64,000 nt of DNA. Source: Cryptomeria japonica. Its lineage: Eukaryota; Streptophyta; Pinopsida; Cupressales; Cupressaceae. The notes below the pieces were generated by a model, which saw nothing but the letters and a program-made list of their open reading frames with translations, did no database searches and was not told the DNA's origin. Numbering within the stretch: the stretch's first letter is position 1; every line of letters starts with the position of its first letter. Positions 32,517 through 44,440 of this stretch are shown piece by piece. The translations under genes and the position numbers were made by a program. The stretch covers positions 155,036,548-155,100,547 of the forward strand of contig NC_081407.1 in NCBI RefSeq assembly GCF_030272615.1, given 5' to 3'.

Positions 32517-33570
32517 ATCATACCATGCTATGTGCCTTCCTCATGGCTTCTTTCAAGGTAGGGGGATCAAAAGCCTTAATCCAACCTTTCATAGGCTCAT
32601 AAAGATCTTCAACAAAAAGAATGACCAACCTTCTCTCTGAGATGTTAGTTACCATAATTGAAAGCTTCTGAAACTCACTAAAATAAGAGTCCAAGCTGCC
32701 CATTTGTTTCAGTTGAGCTAAATCCTTGAAATACAACTCTGGATCTCTTTTATCAAAACGCTCAACCAATCTGTCAATGAATTCTTGGTATGTAGTAATA
32801 AGGTCATGATGCAAAGTCACCATCCCATGGTGCCACCAATCATGGGCTACCCCATCCAAATGCAAAGCTGCAAACTTAATAGCATTTTCTTCTAACATAG
32901 GACGTAGGTTCAAGAAGGTATCCAACTTGCTAATCCAAAGTATGAGCTTGTTGATTGCATATTTGAGATCATTAGTTTTGTTCCAAGGTTTCCTGTCATT
33001 CCAATTCCACTTTTTGCTATGTTCCCTCTTCTGACTCATAAACCTGTCAAAGCTAAGATGTTCCTTAACTCTTGGTAGTAATGCATCCCATTCGTCATGA
33101 AGTGTGGTCACGTTAACTGTAAAGGCCACCTCATGTTCCTCCTCAACCACGTCCTCTTCTTCAGGTTCATTTCTAACAAAGGTTGGGCATGTAGGCCTAT
33201 CATAGGTGTGTGTGGGAGTCACTCTTGCCCTTGGGCGACCAGCAACACTACCATTTTCCTCTTGGTTCTGATTATTTCCCCTTGGCACAGTGATCTGTTG
33301 TATGGCTATAGTCAACTGCTGCAACACATTTGCCATCTGTTTCTGCCCTGGTACCAAACCCCTCATAATAACTCTGGCGTCTTGGTCCTCATTGTTAACA
33401 ACCTCTCTGTGTGGCTCACCATCATTCCTGTCCCCCATAATTTCCAAGGGTATTTCTTCAGTTTGATCAGGATCACCCTGTAAACTAGGTCTCTTGTGTG
33501 TGTAATACCTGTGAGGCCCAGTTTGTTCTTGATGCATAAAAATTCTAACCCTCCAGGAAAGCAGGATCAA
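32517..33570 (-). pseudogene. gag of a second LTR element (B), truncated
   Basis: An open minus-strand frame of 350 codons. It has an acidic/Gln-rich N-terminus (EIMGDRNDGEPHREV, QQLTIAIQQITVPRG), a Glu-rich stretch, then the gag capsid core: NKLILWISKLDTFLNLRPM, KFAALHLDGVAHDWWHHG, FIDRLVERFDKRDPELYF, LAQLKQMGSLDSYFSEFQKL. It is cut at 32517 exactly where element A's 5' LTR starts; its pol and 3' LTR are not present on the other side of A. The frame is intact up to the cut. Confidence 0.85.
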
Positions 33571-33584
33571 AGCTTTGATACCAC
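33571..33584 (-). promoter_or_regulatory. Primer binding site of element B
   Basis: Minus strand GTGGTATCAAAGCT, the same tRNA-Met type and the same variant base as in element A. Confidence 0.85.
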
Positions 33585-34749
33585 TGTGATGAACCCTTGC
33601 TGATTCAACTCTTCAACCTGCTGTAATTTGTAGATCTTCTTTGTAATTTTGATTATTAAGATGGTCTTTTAGAAATAGACAGAAGTTGCAGAAGGGGGTT
33701 TCTTTAATTTGCAACACATTGAAATAATACATGAAATTAATCAACTGAACAATAAACTGGAGAATTTAGAAGCATACCCATAGGTTCTTAGCCAATTTAT
33801 TGAATTAAAAGAATTCGATCAGCAACTTACAAAGTTTTGATTTTTTATTCTGAAACAATTCAGATCTGCTCTTATTTAATACTAAGACACCCAAACAGTG
33901 GAAGATGGCGCCAATAAATGAGCAAGTTGTGTGTTTGGGAAAAGAAGTCTCCAAGCCACATAAAATTAACAACAAACAGTAATTAGGAAACCTACAACAA
34001 ATCTGCCTTGTTAGAAGCCAAATCTGCCCCAATTTAATTCAATTTGACTTTTGAATGAAGCCAACCAAGCTGCAACAATTCGATTGATCTTTCACAATCT
34101 CAAAGCTACTGAATATTGAAGAATGCACGCTCTCCAAAACAGGTCCAAACCCTAGCCGCCATAGCCAAGTGCTCATAAGAAATGTCAAATGCTCAATATC
34201 AATGAATGAGGTTTAATTTCCTCTTGGCTGCCTAAATACCCAAAAAGTACGGTTTTTGGCAATTAGGTTTTTAAAAATCATAACTTGCTTTTAGGGTTCC
34301 CAACTTAACCCTAAAAGCAACGCCCAACTTAGGAGATATTAAATTTTCACTTAAATAAATTTAAGTGATGCACTTTGTGGTTTTATTTTAATATTTCATT
34401 AAAACATAAATTGCTTGTGGGAATTACTTAAAAATTCATATCTCCCTCATTATTGCTCAGAAACTGAATCTATCAGAAGCTGGGGCCACAGTTTGCCATG
34501 CCAATGAAAATAGGACCATGTCTATTTTTAGCAGTTTTTCCCTAAAAATTAGGAAATCCTCATATAATGTCAGAAACTGATGAAACGAAGACCAGAACTG
34601 AACTCAACACTAAACTAGAACAAATAGACAAACCACTCCTCAAGATACTGCATCATTGACCCCCTTATCCATACCCTGTTAGCCTACAAGGGTCCAAAAA
34701 TAGGCTAACTCCTCAAACCACTGTCCTTGACTAGGATGGGGACATCACA
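33585..34749 (-). mobile_element. 5' LTR of element B
   Basis: 1165 bp. On the minus strand it starts TGTGATGTCCCCATCC and ends GGGTTCATCACA, followed by the primer site. The right flank is hAT-2 coding sequence. No 3' LTR is in the window. Confidence 0.8.
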
Positions 34750-34888
34750 TTGTTGCATTTGAGGACTCGAAAAGTGAGAACACTAATAGTGCAAGTGCAA
34801 GTGGCATGGGCATTGACATTGGTTCATCTAATGTCAATGTCAATGATGAAGATGATGTTGATGATTTAGAGAATCCATTTGATGATTA
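34750..34888 (+). pseudogene. hAT transposase, C-terminal end (hAT-2)
   Basis: After LTR B an open frame reads IVAFEDSKSENTNSASASG, then an acidic tail (NDEDDVDDLENPFDD) and a stop. This matches the usual acidic end of plant hAT transposases and lies in the same orientation as 24880-25786. The central catalytic region is absent from the window. Confidence 0.65.
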
Positions 34889-37139
34889 AACTTTAAAACT
34901 AAAGTTCCAATTGTTGAAACAATGATACTTGAACTCGATATTATTATTTTGATATTGAACTTGATGCATAATATATGATGGTACGATCATGATGTTAACT
35001 TTACAAGTTTATGGTGGTTTTGTTGTTTAAATGATGCTATGTGGTGTTCTAATCTTAATTCATGCTTCTAGGTTGCATATATAAATATAATTTTTACTTT
35101 TTTTTTGTACTAATGAACACAAACCCCTTTTCAAAATTTTGCCAAATCGGTGAACCGGGTTCTCAAACCCAAACCCTAATTGGCAACTTAGTATCTAGGC
35201 ATAGAATGGAGAGCCTATGAGATGAAATAATAGTTTTTGATCCTCAAGATCACATGAAGGTGCGAGAGAGGAGAGCTGCACAACTTATAATCTCGTTTCT
35301 AGGGGCACCCAGTCAGTAATTTTTTGGTGTTAACTACTAATTGGTGCTTCACAAGTGGGTACAATTGAAGATCCTACGTGGGATTTACGTGGCTTTCTAT
35401 GGGTGTCTTTGACATACCCTAAGGTACAAGAGGTCCAAATCCATGAACAAGAGTGCTATTTGCAAAAATATAGCTCCAGTCAAATCTCTTTCCTCTTCAT
35501 GTTGTCCCCCCAAGTAGACAATAAGGCTATGACAAATATAATAGCCTTCCTTTTAGGTGAGTCTTTGATTCTCTACCCAATTCATATACCTTGCTATAAT
35601 GCATGGGGTCAGGTCTCCTTTGGCGATGAAATCCAAGGTAGGCCCACTAAAAAGAAACTAAAAAAATTAATTTTTGCTTTTAATCTCCAAGATTGACCTA
35701 AGTTGCCAGGAGAGAGCATACATAAGTGCACTTTGGGATAAACAAAAATGATCCGACACACTGAAAAAGTGAACTCTAACCCTTCAAGAAACAATTAATT
35801 AAAGACAAGATGGGGTTTGATATCGAGTCTTATCTCAAACACACTTGCAAGTCACTTTTTAATAGTTATAATGATTCATGGCTTCAATAATTGAATCTGC
35901 AAGTACGTAGTAATAAACCCTCAAGGTAATCAAGTGCAGAAATTCAACAAAGGATAGCCAAAAAGATTTAAATTAATGTTGAAAATTTGTAACATTGCAT
36001 AGATGTTGACATGAGGTATCTAGCTACCCTAAAAGCACAAACATGAAAGCCAAAACAGAAAAATGGAAGATTAAGTTGAATTAAGCACAAACACTATGGG
36101 AATGACAAGATGTCACAATAAAAACATAGATGCCATAAGAACAAGACAAATGCCATGAGAAGACACATAGACCATGAAAATGGCAAGGTGCTATGGAGGT
36201 GTGCTGTCTACACTGAAAGGGGCCCATAAACATGCAAACATGAGGGTTAGTCCAAAGAATCACTCAAAACTTTTCAAAACTGAGGTAATCCAAGATCTCA
36301 AGGACAACACAAAAGTCTTTAAAAAAAAAGATAAAGCCAAATTATGCAAAGACACCAAATGAATGCCATAGGTGTTGATGGTAGTTGTTTGCATCGAAAG
36401 AGTTCATGAATCTACAAACACAAAGTTTAGTCCTTATAATCACTCAAAATCTTGCGATAACAGAGGTCAGCTAAGATCTCAAGGACAACACATAACTGCA
36501 CCCTACAACCCAAGGTTAATACGAAATGAAATGGAGCACAATGAAAGCAAAATCTTGGAAAAGAATACACAAAACCCTATTGAAAACAGTGACTAAATGA
36601 CCAACAATACAATCAATATACATTGGCCCAAATAACCAAAAGGATGATGTCAGAAAACCCTATGAAACCGAAAAGCTAAAAGGAAACAAAGTTAGAGTTG
36701 TTTAGGAAAGAAATTGGTGGAGGTACCATGGGCTAGTGCATAGACATCATGATGGTGTGTTTTTTGTGCACATTCACAATGTAGGGGCATACACCATTGG
36801 TTTTGCCAATAATTTGTTGTTTGCATTGAAATGGTTTAAAAAGGCACCAAGAAAGGTAGAAATGCCACAAGACAAATGCTACAACATAGGGCGAAAATGC
36901 TATAGACTTGGAAACATGTCCGAAAATTTTAAAACCTACAGAAATCCTAAAAATACTCAAGGACAAATATTAGCAGTGGGACAAGATTCCCACTAGGTGT
37001 GCCAAAAATGTGGACATCAAATTTGAGTCAAAATGGTAGGAGTTAGATGCACAAACAAGCAATAAAACTCAAACTCAAACGAAATACGCACCTTCAGTTA
37101 GAGGAAAAATGGAAGCTATATAACAATGTAAATGCAACA
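34889..37139. other. hAT-2 3' flank and unassigned DNA
   Basis: ACCGGGTTCTCAAACCC near 35155 resembles the ends of plant hAT elements. From 36110 to 36970 a unit of roughly 190-300 bp (TGCATCGAAAGAG..., CACTCAAAA, GATCTCAAGGACAACAC) recurs about three times in diverged form. No coding signal. Confidence 0.45.
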
Positions 37140-37532
37140 AAACATGTACATAATGCTGAACTTTAAGACTTACGGGGGGTGGGGGGAAGGGGGTGGGGGT
37201 TGAATCAGTCCGAACCAAATACTTAAACTTTATTTCACAATCCCTAGTCAATTTAACCTTATTCTTATCAGCAGCAATGCAAGACAAAACATTGAATCGC
37301 CATGCACAAGAGAACACCAGATTTACGTGGAAAACCCAAACAGGGAAAAACCACGGTGATAGTCAACTCACAATATATGAAATTATTACAATATTGTTTT
37401 AGGCTCATTGCCAAGGAAGCAGACTGCACTATCCCATAGCAAGATGCTTCGACAATCTAAGTATGAAACTATCATTGAATCTTTGTCTCAAGCAACCAAC
37501 TTCACAACAATCACCACACACTTTCTCTGTCT
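37140..37532 (-). mobile_element. Copia LTR fragment
   Basis: Shares with the solo LTR at 19317-20565 the G-rich run followed by TGAATCAGTC, and the GTGGAAAACCC...GGGAAAAACCA blocks in the same order. Its right part ends where the F module begins. Confidence 0.65.
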
Positions 37533-38775
37533 TGTTGACGTGTTTTTTTTTGACAATGCCTAACACAGAATAAAGTTGCCCAACGGTCACTTTACTGTCT
37601 CTTGATCAAAGTACGATTGTATGCTAAGATTGCAATAAGTTCAAACAATCGACTCCAAGGTTCCTATCCATGATGGACATGACTTAGTTGACTTGATGTG
37701 ATATGTTGGTAATCCAAGGGAACTTACGTTTGGATCGTTCTTTCACTTCTTTGCTGTGGTTGTAATTCCATCATCAGATATAACAATTCTGTGATGCTTC
37801 TGTTTAAACTGAAACGAACTAAAAATAAAGGGGAAAGGGTTGGAAGGATCTAAATCTACTCCTAAGGGCAGTGATATCAATAGATAATACTTTAGTGGAC
37901 AAATTCCAAATAAACCAAGCTCTGCTTCGCCAAGTTTAACTACAACTCTGCAAGATTTGCTCCAATCTTCTGAGGATGTAGAAGGATTTTCACATTGAGA
38001 AAGTGCACACCTAGTGGGAATCCTCACATTGAAAAAGTATATAAGATTGTATGAGGAAAGGCTTTGAGGGAACACAATTTTGTAAGGAGAACCAAGTTGT
38101 CAAATCTATTTGAAGAACATAACACCTAGGTAAATTTGGTGGTTCAAGCTAACTTTACACTGCAACTTATAATCAACAAGATGCAAAAAGTATTAACCAT
38201 GGAAATTCATCAAACACCATTACATTCTCCATTGAAATCAAAGCACTATAATACTTCTACTCTAAATGAGGAAGGTGAAACTATGCAAGTTTTGAAAAAT
38301 AACTTAAGCGAACACCATAAGAGAACAATGTATCATTGTTATTATCTCAAGAACTTATCGCAACAATTTCATACAAATTTCCCTGCTTACAAATGAAGAA
38401 GTCACCCCTTTATATAGGCTTCAAGCCTTGGCTACATGCAAAACCCTAATTAGGGTTTGCACTAAAACATTCCCACACATGATGCAACAAGGTGGGAATA
38501 TTCATTAAATGCCCACTTTTCCTATTTACAATAAATTCCTATATGCCCAAAATGGCGTCCACTTGTGCATTAAATGCACCATCTTCATCAAATTTGCCCA
38601 ACATGCAATAAAGATTCCTCCATACAAAACTGCTCATGCTGCCATAAATGCCCATCATCTCCACATGCGATGGCTGCATGCAAAAAGAATCAGCCATAAT
38701 GCCTTAAATGTGATGGCTACATGCAAAAAGATGCTTCACTACCTCAGTATGTGTTGACCTGGTTGCCACTTGATG
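37533..38775 (-). repeat. F terminal module, copy 2
   Basis: Homologous along its length to 6912-8045, including the TGTTGACG edge and minus-strand TATA box (38408-38418). Directly beyond it (38776-38940) lies sequence resembling 12800-12960 of F, so the family D gene seems to be missing here. An 82-bp part (38052-38133) recurs inverted at 39917-39998. Confidence 0.65.
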
Positions 38776-38952
38776 AGAAACCCTTGGAGAGAGAAAAGTT
38801 TATCTGGGAAGAATTTTCTTGAGATTTTGAATTTGCCTTCTCTTGGAGGAGATTTTTCATCAATTTTCAGCATCTCCTATTTTTTAGGAATTTTTTCAAA
38901 TTTGAGTTTTGGGGTCCAGGAGAGAGAAAATTCACAAAAAAAAATGTACATT

Positions 38953-39105
38953 GTAGGGTTTGCTGATTTCTTTAAGTTTTGAGAAAATAAAAAACAATCT
39001 ACATGGTAGGGTTTGCTGATTTTTTTAAGTTTTGAGAAAACAAAAAACAATCTACATGGTAGGGTTTGCTGATTTCTTTGAAAGAAATGAATACATATTA
39101 CAAGT
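38953..39105. repeat. Three tandem 53-bp units
   Basis: GTAGGGTTTGCTGATT starts at 38953, 39006 and 39059, exactly 53 bp apart, with few differences. The third unit is partial. Confidence 0.95.
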
Positions 39106-39459
39106 GTTTAAAAAAAAAAAAGTAAATTTTGCTTACAAAACACCCAAAAAACAAAAAAAACAAAATCTTACCTCTTATAAGAAGGGTGAAATGAAATGCA
39201 ACCTTTTTTCAATCCTCTCTAACAAGCTTTTGATGCACCAAATGCAAGTATTACACTGCCCCAATGTGATTTGTTGAAGAAATTTTACTCGTCCTTGCTG
39301 GTTGTCCTACTATGCTCTCTTCTTTTTCCTCACAACTCACTCCTCTCTTCCTATTTTTTCAATAGAATGAAATTAGATGCCTTTTACAACTTAGAATCAA
39401 ATATAAATGAAAAAAAAAACTAAAACCATTTTTTAATTTGTTTTTTTTTTAATTTTTCA
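39106..39459. other. AT-rich non-coding stretch
   Basis: Nothing recognised apart from A/T homopolymers. Confidence 0.4.
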
Positions 39460-39650
39460 GTTGCTGCCGTCGGCCGAGTCATGGACTTGGGGGTCGAGAC
39501 TCGCCGGGTCCGAGCCTAGTCACCGAGTCACGTGACTCGCCATGACTCGGCCAAAACTCGGCGAGTCTGATTTTGAGCCACCCAGGACTTGCCGAGGGTC
39601 ACTCGGCCCGTGACTCGTTGAGTTTGGCGAGTCACGGAACTCTGGTTTAT
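39460..39650. repeat. GC-rich cluster of GACTCG/CGAGTC
   Basis: At least ten copies of ACTCG or its complement CGAGT lie in about 170 bp, in both directions, including GTGACTCG and CGAGTCACG. It is probably a transposon's subterminal region; no partner end was found. Confidence 0.6.
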
Positions 39651-39913
39651 ACACTAAAACTATTAATATGAAGATTTAAAAACTTCTTAAAATAGCGAAA
39701 AGTATGTAAACTTTGATGATATATAGAATAGTTGAGAATTTCTTAACATAGCAAAACGTAGGTAACTCTAATGATATATTGAATAGTTGAGGTAGATTGA
39801 TGTGGTTACTTTCCTAGAAATTAAACTTGGGCCTATTTTGTTCACTCCTAAGATCGCTAGACCAAGAAAGGTTAGCTTAACATGAAGACACTAATATGTA
39901 TATGAGAACCCAT

Positions 39914-39998
39914 ATTTACCTAGGTGTTATGTTCTTCAAATAGATTTGACAACTTGGTTCTCCTTACGAAATTGTGTTCCCTCAAAGCCTTTCCTCAT
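39914..39998 (+). repeat. Inverted copy of an F-module fragment at the LINE's 5' edge
   Basis: The reverse complement of 38052-38133 with only one clear mismatch (TACGAAATT against AATTTTGTA). It abuts the first LINE-like codons. Confidence 0.85.
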
Positions 39999-41798
39999 GA
40001 AAGTCCTTGCCCATCATATTGCAAAAATATTCAATAACATCATTCCTCATGGGTTTCCTAAAGATTGGACTACAAGTCTTGCTATACCTCTTTTCAAAAG
40101 TGGAGATGTCAATAACCCTTCCAACTATAGGACTATAATGATCAATCCTTTGTTTGCTAAGTTATTTGGCAGCATGATAGAAAATAGAATCAGCAAATGG
40201 GCAAAAGAAAATCATAAACATGCAAAAGGCCAAGCTGGTTTCAGACCTAAACATTCCACAGTTGATCATGGTATTACTTTGAGACACATCATCGAAAAAA
40301 CCTGGGAGAAAAAGGAAGATGTCTTCTGTTGCTTTGTTGATTTCAAAAAAGCTTTTGACACAGTCCCGCGTGACAAACTGTGGCACAGAATGGAAGAGCT
40401 TGGTATCCCGGCTCATCTTAGGGCTGCTGTTCATAGGCTTTATGAGGAGGTTAAAGTGAAAATCAGAACTCCTGATGGTATTTCAACTAGTTTTAGGAGT
40501 GATATTGGTGTCAAACAAGGGTGTCCTCTTTCCCCTACCTTGTTTGGCTTATACATTGACAAACTTGAAGAATGATTAAACATGCAGAATGGTGATGGTA
40601 TTCAATTGGGTGAATTTGTGATAAGGCTGCTCCTTTATGCTGATGACCTCATTTTGCTTGCTAATTCCGCCCTTGGTTTGCAAGAGCACTTATTTGCCCT
40701 TGAGCGCTTTTGCAATATTGTGGGAATGCAAGTTAATATCAGCAAGACGAAAATCATGGTTTTCTCAAATAGAAGGAAACAAGAGCAACATAAGTTTTAC
40801 TTTGAAGGTAGCATTCTTGAAGAAGTTGCAGATTACAAATACCTTGGAATTGATTTCAACAAGAGTCTTAGTTGGGAAGGTTGCAGGAAGAAGAGAACTC
40901 TAGGCGGCTGGAAGGCACTCTATGCACTTCAAATTAGAAGCCATAGGCTGAGCTTTGGGATTGGAAAACCATCCAAACACTTTTTAGGCTTTTGGTGTTG
41001 CCGGTTATTCTATATGGTTGTGAAGTTTGGGCCAGCAGTACCTCAGATTCTCAATGGAAGCAAATTGAGAGAATTCAAAAACGTTTGATCACAAGCAAGT
41101 TCAAAATTAAAAGCACGGTCCCATATAATATCATGTTAAGTGAAACGGGTGCTGCCCCTATTGAGGCAGCTGCTATGGTGCGTCTCATTAGCTATTTAAA
41201 AAGAACCGAGCAAATGGGAGAAGATAGATGGCCTAAGGTTGTTGTCAACGACACTTTGTGCAAAAGGAAGAAGACGTGGATGAAACAAAACATCAAATGG
41301 TTGAAAAAATGGGATATTTATTTGAACTCATGCCCCACAAACAACAAGGAGATAAAGGTCTTCGTTATGGAAAAGTTTTACAAGAAAAATTGGAGTATTG
41401 GGTTAGGAAGGAAGAAACAATACTATATTAATGAGTTCAACCCCAATTATGATCATCTTCAAAAAGTCTATATAGGGGCTAATATATCATGGAAGGCTAA
41501 AATTCTAATCGCACAGCTTAGAACCAACTCTCACCAACTTCGGTGTGAGACCGGGCGGTGGAAAAGGCCAAAAGAGATTTGGGAAGAAAGAGTTTGCCCG
41601 TTTTGCGTCAGCGGGAGTGTGGAAACTGAAAAACATTTTATCTTGGAGTGTGAAGCACTTCAAGTCAGCCGGGAGAAGTTTGCCAATTTCCTAACTGCCA
41701 GCACATGGTATAACCTGTTCAGCGAGGAGCATATCGTGAAGATGGGTGCTCTCATCATCAGCCTGAATAAGCAGAGATCAGACCTTAAAAAAAACTGA
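39999..41798 (+). pseudogene. LINE reverse transcriptase and zinc-finger tail
   Basis: RT motifs in order: LFKSGDVNNPSNYRTI, GFRPKHSTVDHGITL, FVDFKKAFDTVPRDKLW, GVKQGCPLSPTLFGLYI and catalytic YADD (about 40640). One TGA at 40573-40575 and one frameshift near 40985 break it. The following 268-codon frame runs VILYGCEVWASSTSDSQW to a CCHC-type finger CPFCVSGSVETEKHFILEC (about 41595-41650) and a stop at 41798. The missing N-terminus would hold the endonuclease. Confidence 0.85.
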
Positions 41799-41877
41799 TT
41801 CTGCTTGATCAGATTGTCCCATAGGCTATTCTTAGCCTCGTGGACATTAAAATTCTTTCTTCTTCTTCTTCTTCTAT
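39999..41877 (+). mobile_element. LINE, 5'-truncated
   Basis: Contains the RT and C-terminal part of a plant non-LTR retrotransposon but no endonuclease. The 3' end is a (TTC) repeat tail at about 41856-41875 rather than poly-A. Truncation at the 5' end is typical of LINE insertion. Confidence 0.85.
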
Positions 41878-44255
41878 ACTATCAATCGTTGATTAAGTTC
41901 AATGGTACCCATGGGTGCAATTTTTAGATAAAAAAATTACAAAGACTAAATTTCTAAAAAAGGTCCAACGGCTTTCCACATGTGGCAGTGCATGTTTATT
42001 AACATTCCTAAATAGTAATATGTCGGTAGCACATTAACCATTAGATGAGAGTAGCATGCTTACCTGGGTTATTTCTTACAGCTGATTACGGAGTGGTCAG
42101 AGATGGGCTTTTAGAACTGGTAGTCTATTCTTCACTGTAGATGGGATGTGCCTATTCTGGCTCCAAAACGTAGTGTCGTAAGACCGATAACTTTCATGTT
42201 ATACAGACAGAATACCTGCAGAATAGGTATAGAATGGCTGCAGAACTCGGCAAAAATATTATGAGTATCAGAATCAAGTGGCAGAGCAAGAATACTCACA
42301 TTTAATGATTAAAAATACCCATTCGGTTCTGGATCCAAACCATGCATGCAAGTCTGAATAGCAAGGATCGGTAGCCCGTGAACTGACATTATGCAGTTAA
42401 AACAGAGAATAAGTTTCCAGAATTTGTGGCGTCGGTAGCTCTTTTCACTACTTGTATAGATGTTCGTAGATCATTATGCTCTATTCTGATTGAATGTGAA
42501 TGTGAAAATAAAAAATTGGATTAGGTAGTGATCTATTTTTTAAGACTCTTATCCATGAGCTCTGAGTGCTTTGGAGAATTTATATAGTGGAGGCGTAGGC
42601 GTATATGGATACCCGCTTCTTCATCACAGTCTTAAGTAAATTTAAAAGAATGGCAAATAAATTGGATGTTCTGGCCCAAAGAAATACGAGTTAAAAGTAT
42701 GGGTAGTATAGGGGAAACTGCCCCAACATTGGTAAAGCTATCATTTAGGTGATTTTCAGGTTTAGTTCTGTTGGGTGTGTGCCCTACAAGATGACATTTT
42801 TATTCTCGCTGCAATTTTTCGATAGAAAGGGAATTAGCAGGTGGACAAACATTTGCCCTGTACCTTGTAGAAACATTCCAGGAAAGTTGAGTTTTTAGTT
42901 TGAAGAAACACTCGAAAGAAGAATAGATAAGTGTGTTGTAAAAATAAGGTTTCCAGATATTTAGCCCTCCATCTAATGTTGTATAAATCGAAAATTAAAA
43001 ATGATTTTTTGCAATTTATTTTTACTCTCTTCTGATAGCGGTTGAAGGGAAAAGTATATAGTAGAAAGAAATGAATTTTTTCTAGCGTCATTTGATGCAA
43101 CTGTTTTATTAAAATTCTGGGAGAGGATATAGTTCAAGAGAATTGTACATAGAGCAATGCAAGAAATATGGAAGAGAAAATTCTTATATCAATGCCAATG
43201 AACAACTATAATAAGCTGACGTGAATGATAAGTACTAGCTAAAATTGCATTCAAATGAAAAGCGAAGGTTAAAAATGATTTGTATGATTCAAATTTTAAG
43301 TTGCAGGAAAATTCAGGAGGTATGAGGTGTATTATTACTCTTGAAAACATGAAATAGGGAAATGAGATCACCTTGGACCGAGCTTAAATTGATTTTTTCT
43401 TCTAAACTCATCCAGCCATTAGAACTACAAACAAAGGAATACAAAAGAAATCTGTATAGTTTTGCCTCAGCCTATAATAATAAGAAAGTGGGAAAAAAGG
43501 AAATACCCGTTTCGAACATTCTACTGTCTGGACCAAAATTCTTGCAAAGCAGCTACAAACCGCAATGATGACTACACGAAATTGTAAACGTCAATATTGT
43601 TGATTAATGAGATTTATTTCAGTTTATTACTCACTAAATGTGCAGAATACAAACACCAGCACAATAAACTCTGCATAAAGTGTAACATTTCTGTATTGGA
43701 TCAGCAATTAAAAAATTTGTTAAATCCTGCCGTCAATTGTAGTATGAGGTTTTTATTGGGTATCTGCCAATGGCCATTATAAATTTATTAAACTGTTGTC
43801 CTTTGGGTTTCTGTATCCATAATTATCGAGCTGATATTCTTTTAATGCAAGTTTACAATTTTTTAGTCCAGGGGGAGCCCAGAATAACAGCCCACAGCAT
43901 TTTATATCATTTTAATTGATATTTTAATAAATTTCAGTATACAATATGATTTTTTATTTTTTAACGTTAAGAAAAGTAAAATAAAATAAAAATAAATGTT
44001 TACTATCGGTGTTATAGGACACAAAAGTCACTTCACATTACAATATTATGTGCCTGAAGGTAGGTACTAATAAGAAAAATGTTAAAAACAAACCATATTG
44101 CCACTGATATGACTGACGTGGAAACTGCGTAGGTGACAGATGCAACGAACATTAACAAGACAAGCATGGAAGCACTTCGTAGATGAATGTGGACAAAATG
44201 TCCTTCAATTTTGAAATGCTCGTTAAAGAACCGAATCTGCAGTCAACTAGTGCAG
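41878..44255. other. Unannotated AT-rich DNA
   Basis: No coding frame longer than chance, no LTR ends or terminal repeats recognised. Confidence 0.4.
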
Positions 44256-44440
44256 TATGGAAGTTGTTTGTGAAGGCATTTAAAAGAGCTTTTCGTCCTT
44301 CACTTCTGGTAGATATCTTTCAGTAACTTGTGCACAGTTTTGATGATTCTACACGAATATTGTGGTGTGAAAGTTGTTTGTAAAGGCATTCATAAGAGCT
44401 TCCTGACCTTCACTGCCGTTAGAAATGACCTGGTAACCTT
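44256..44440. repeat. Tandem duplication of ~101 bp
   Basis: GGAAGTTGTTTGTGAAGGCATT (44259) and GAAAGTTGTTTGTAAAGGCATT (44368), each followed by a CTTCACT...GGTAGA/GTTAGA block, are two diverged units. Confidence 0.7.

Noticed and set aside
33097-33483. Plus-strand 128-codon frame
   Set aside because: Antisense of the gag of element B.
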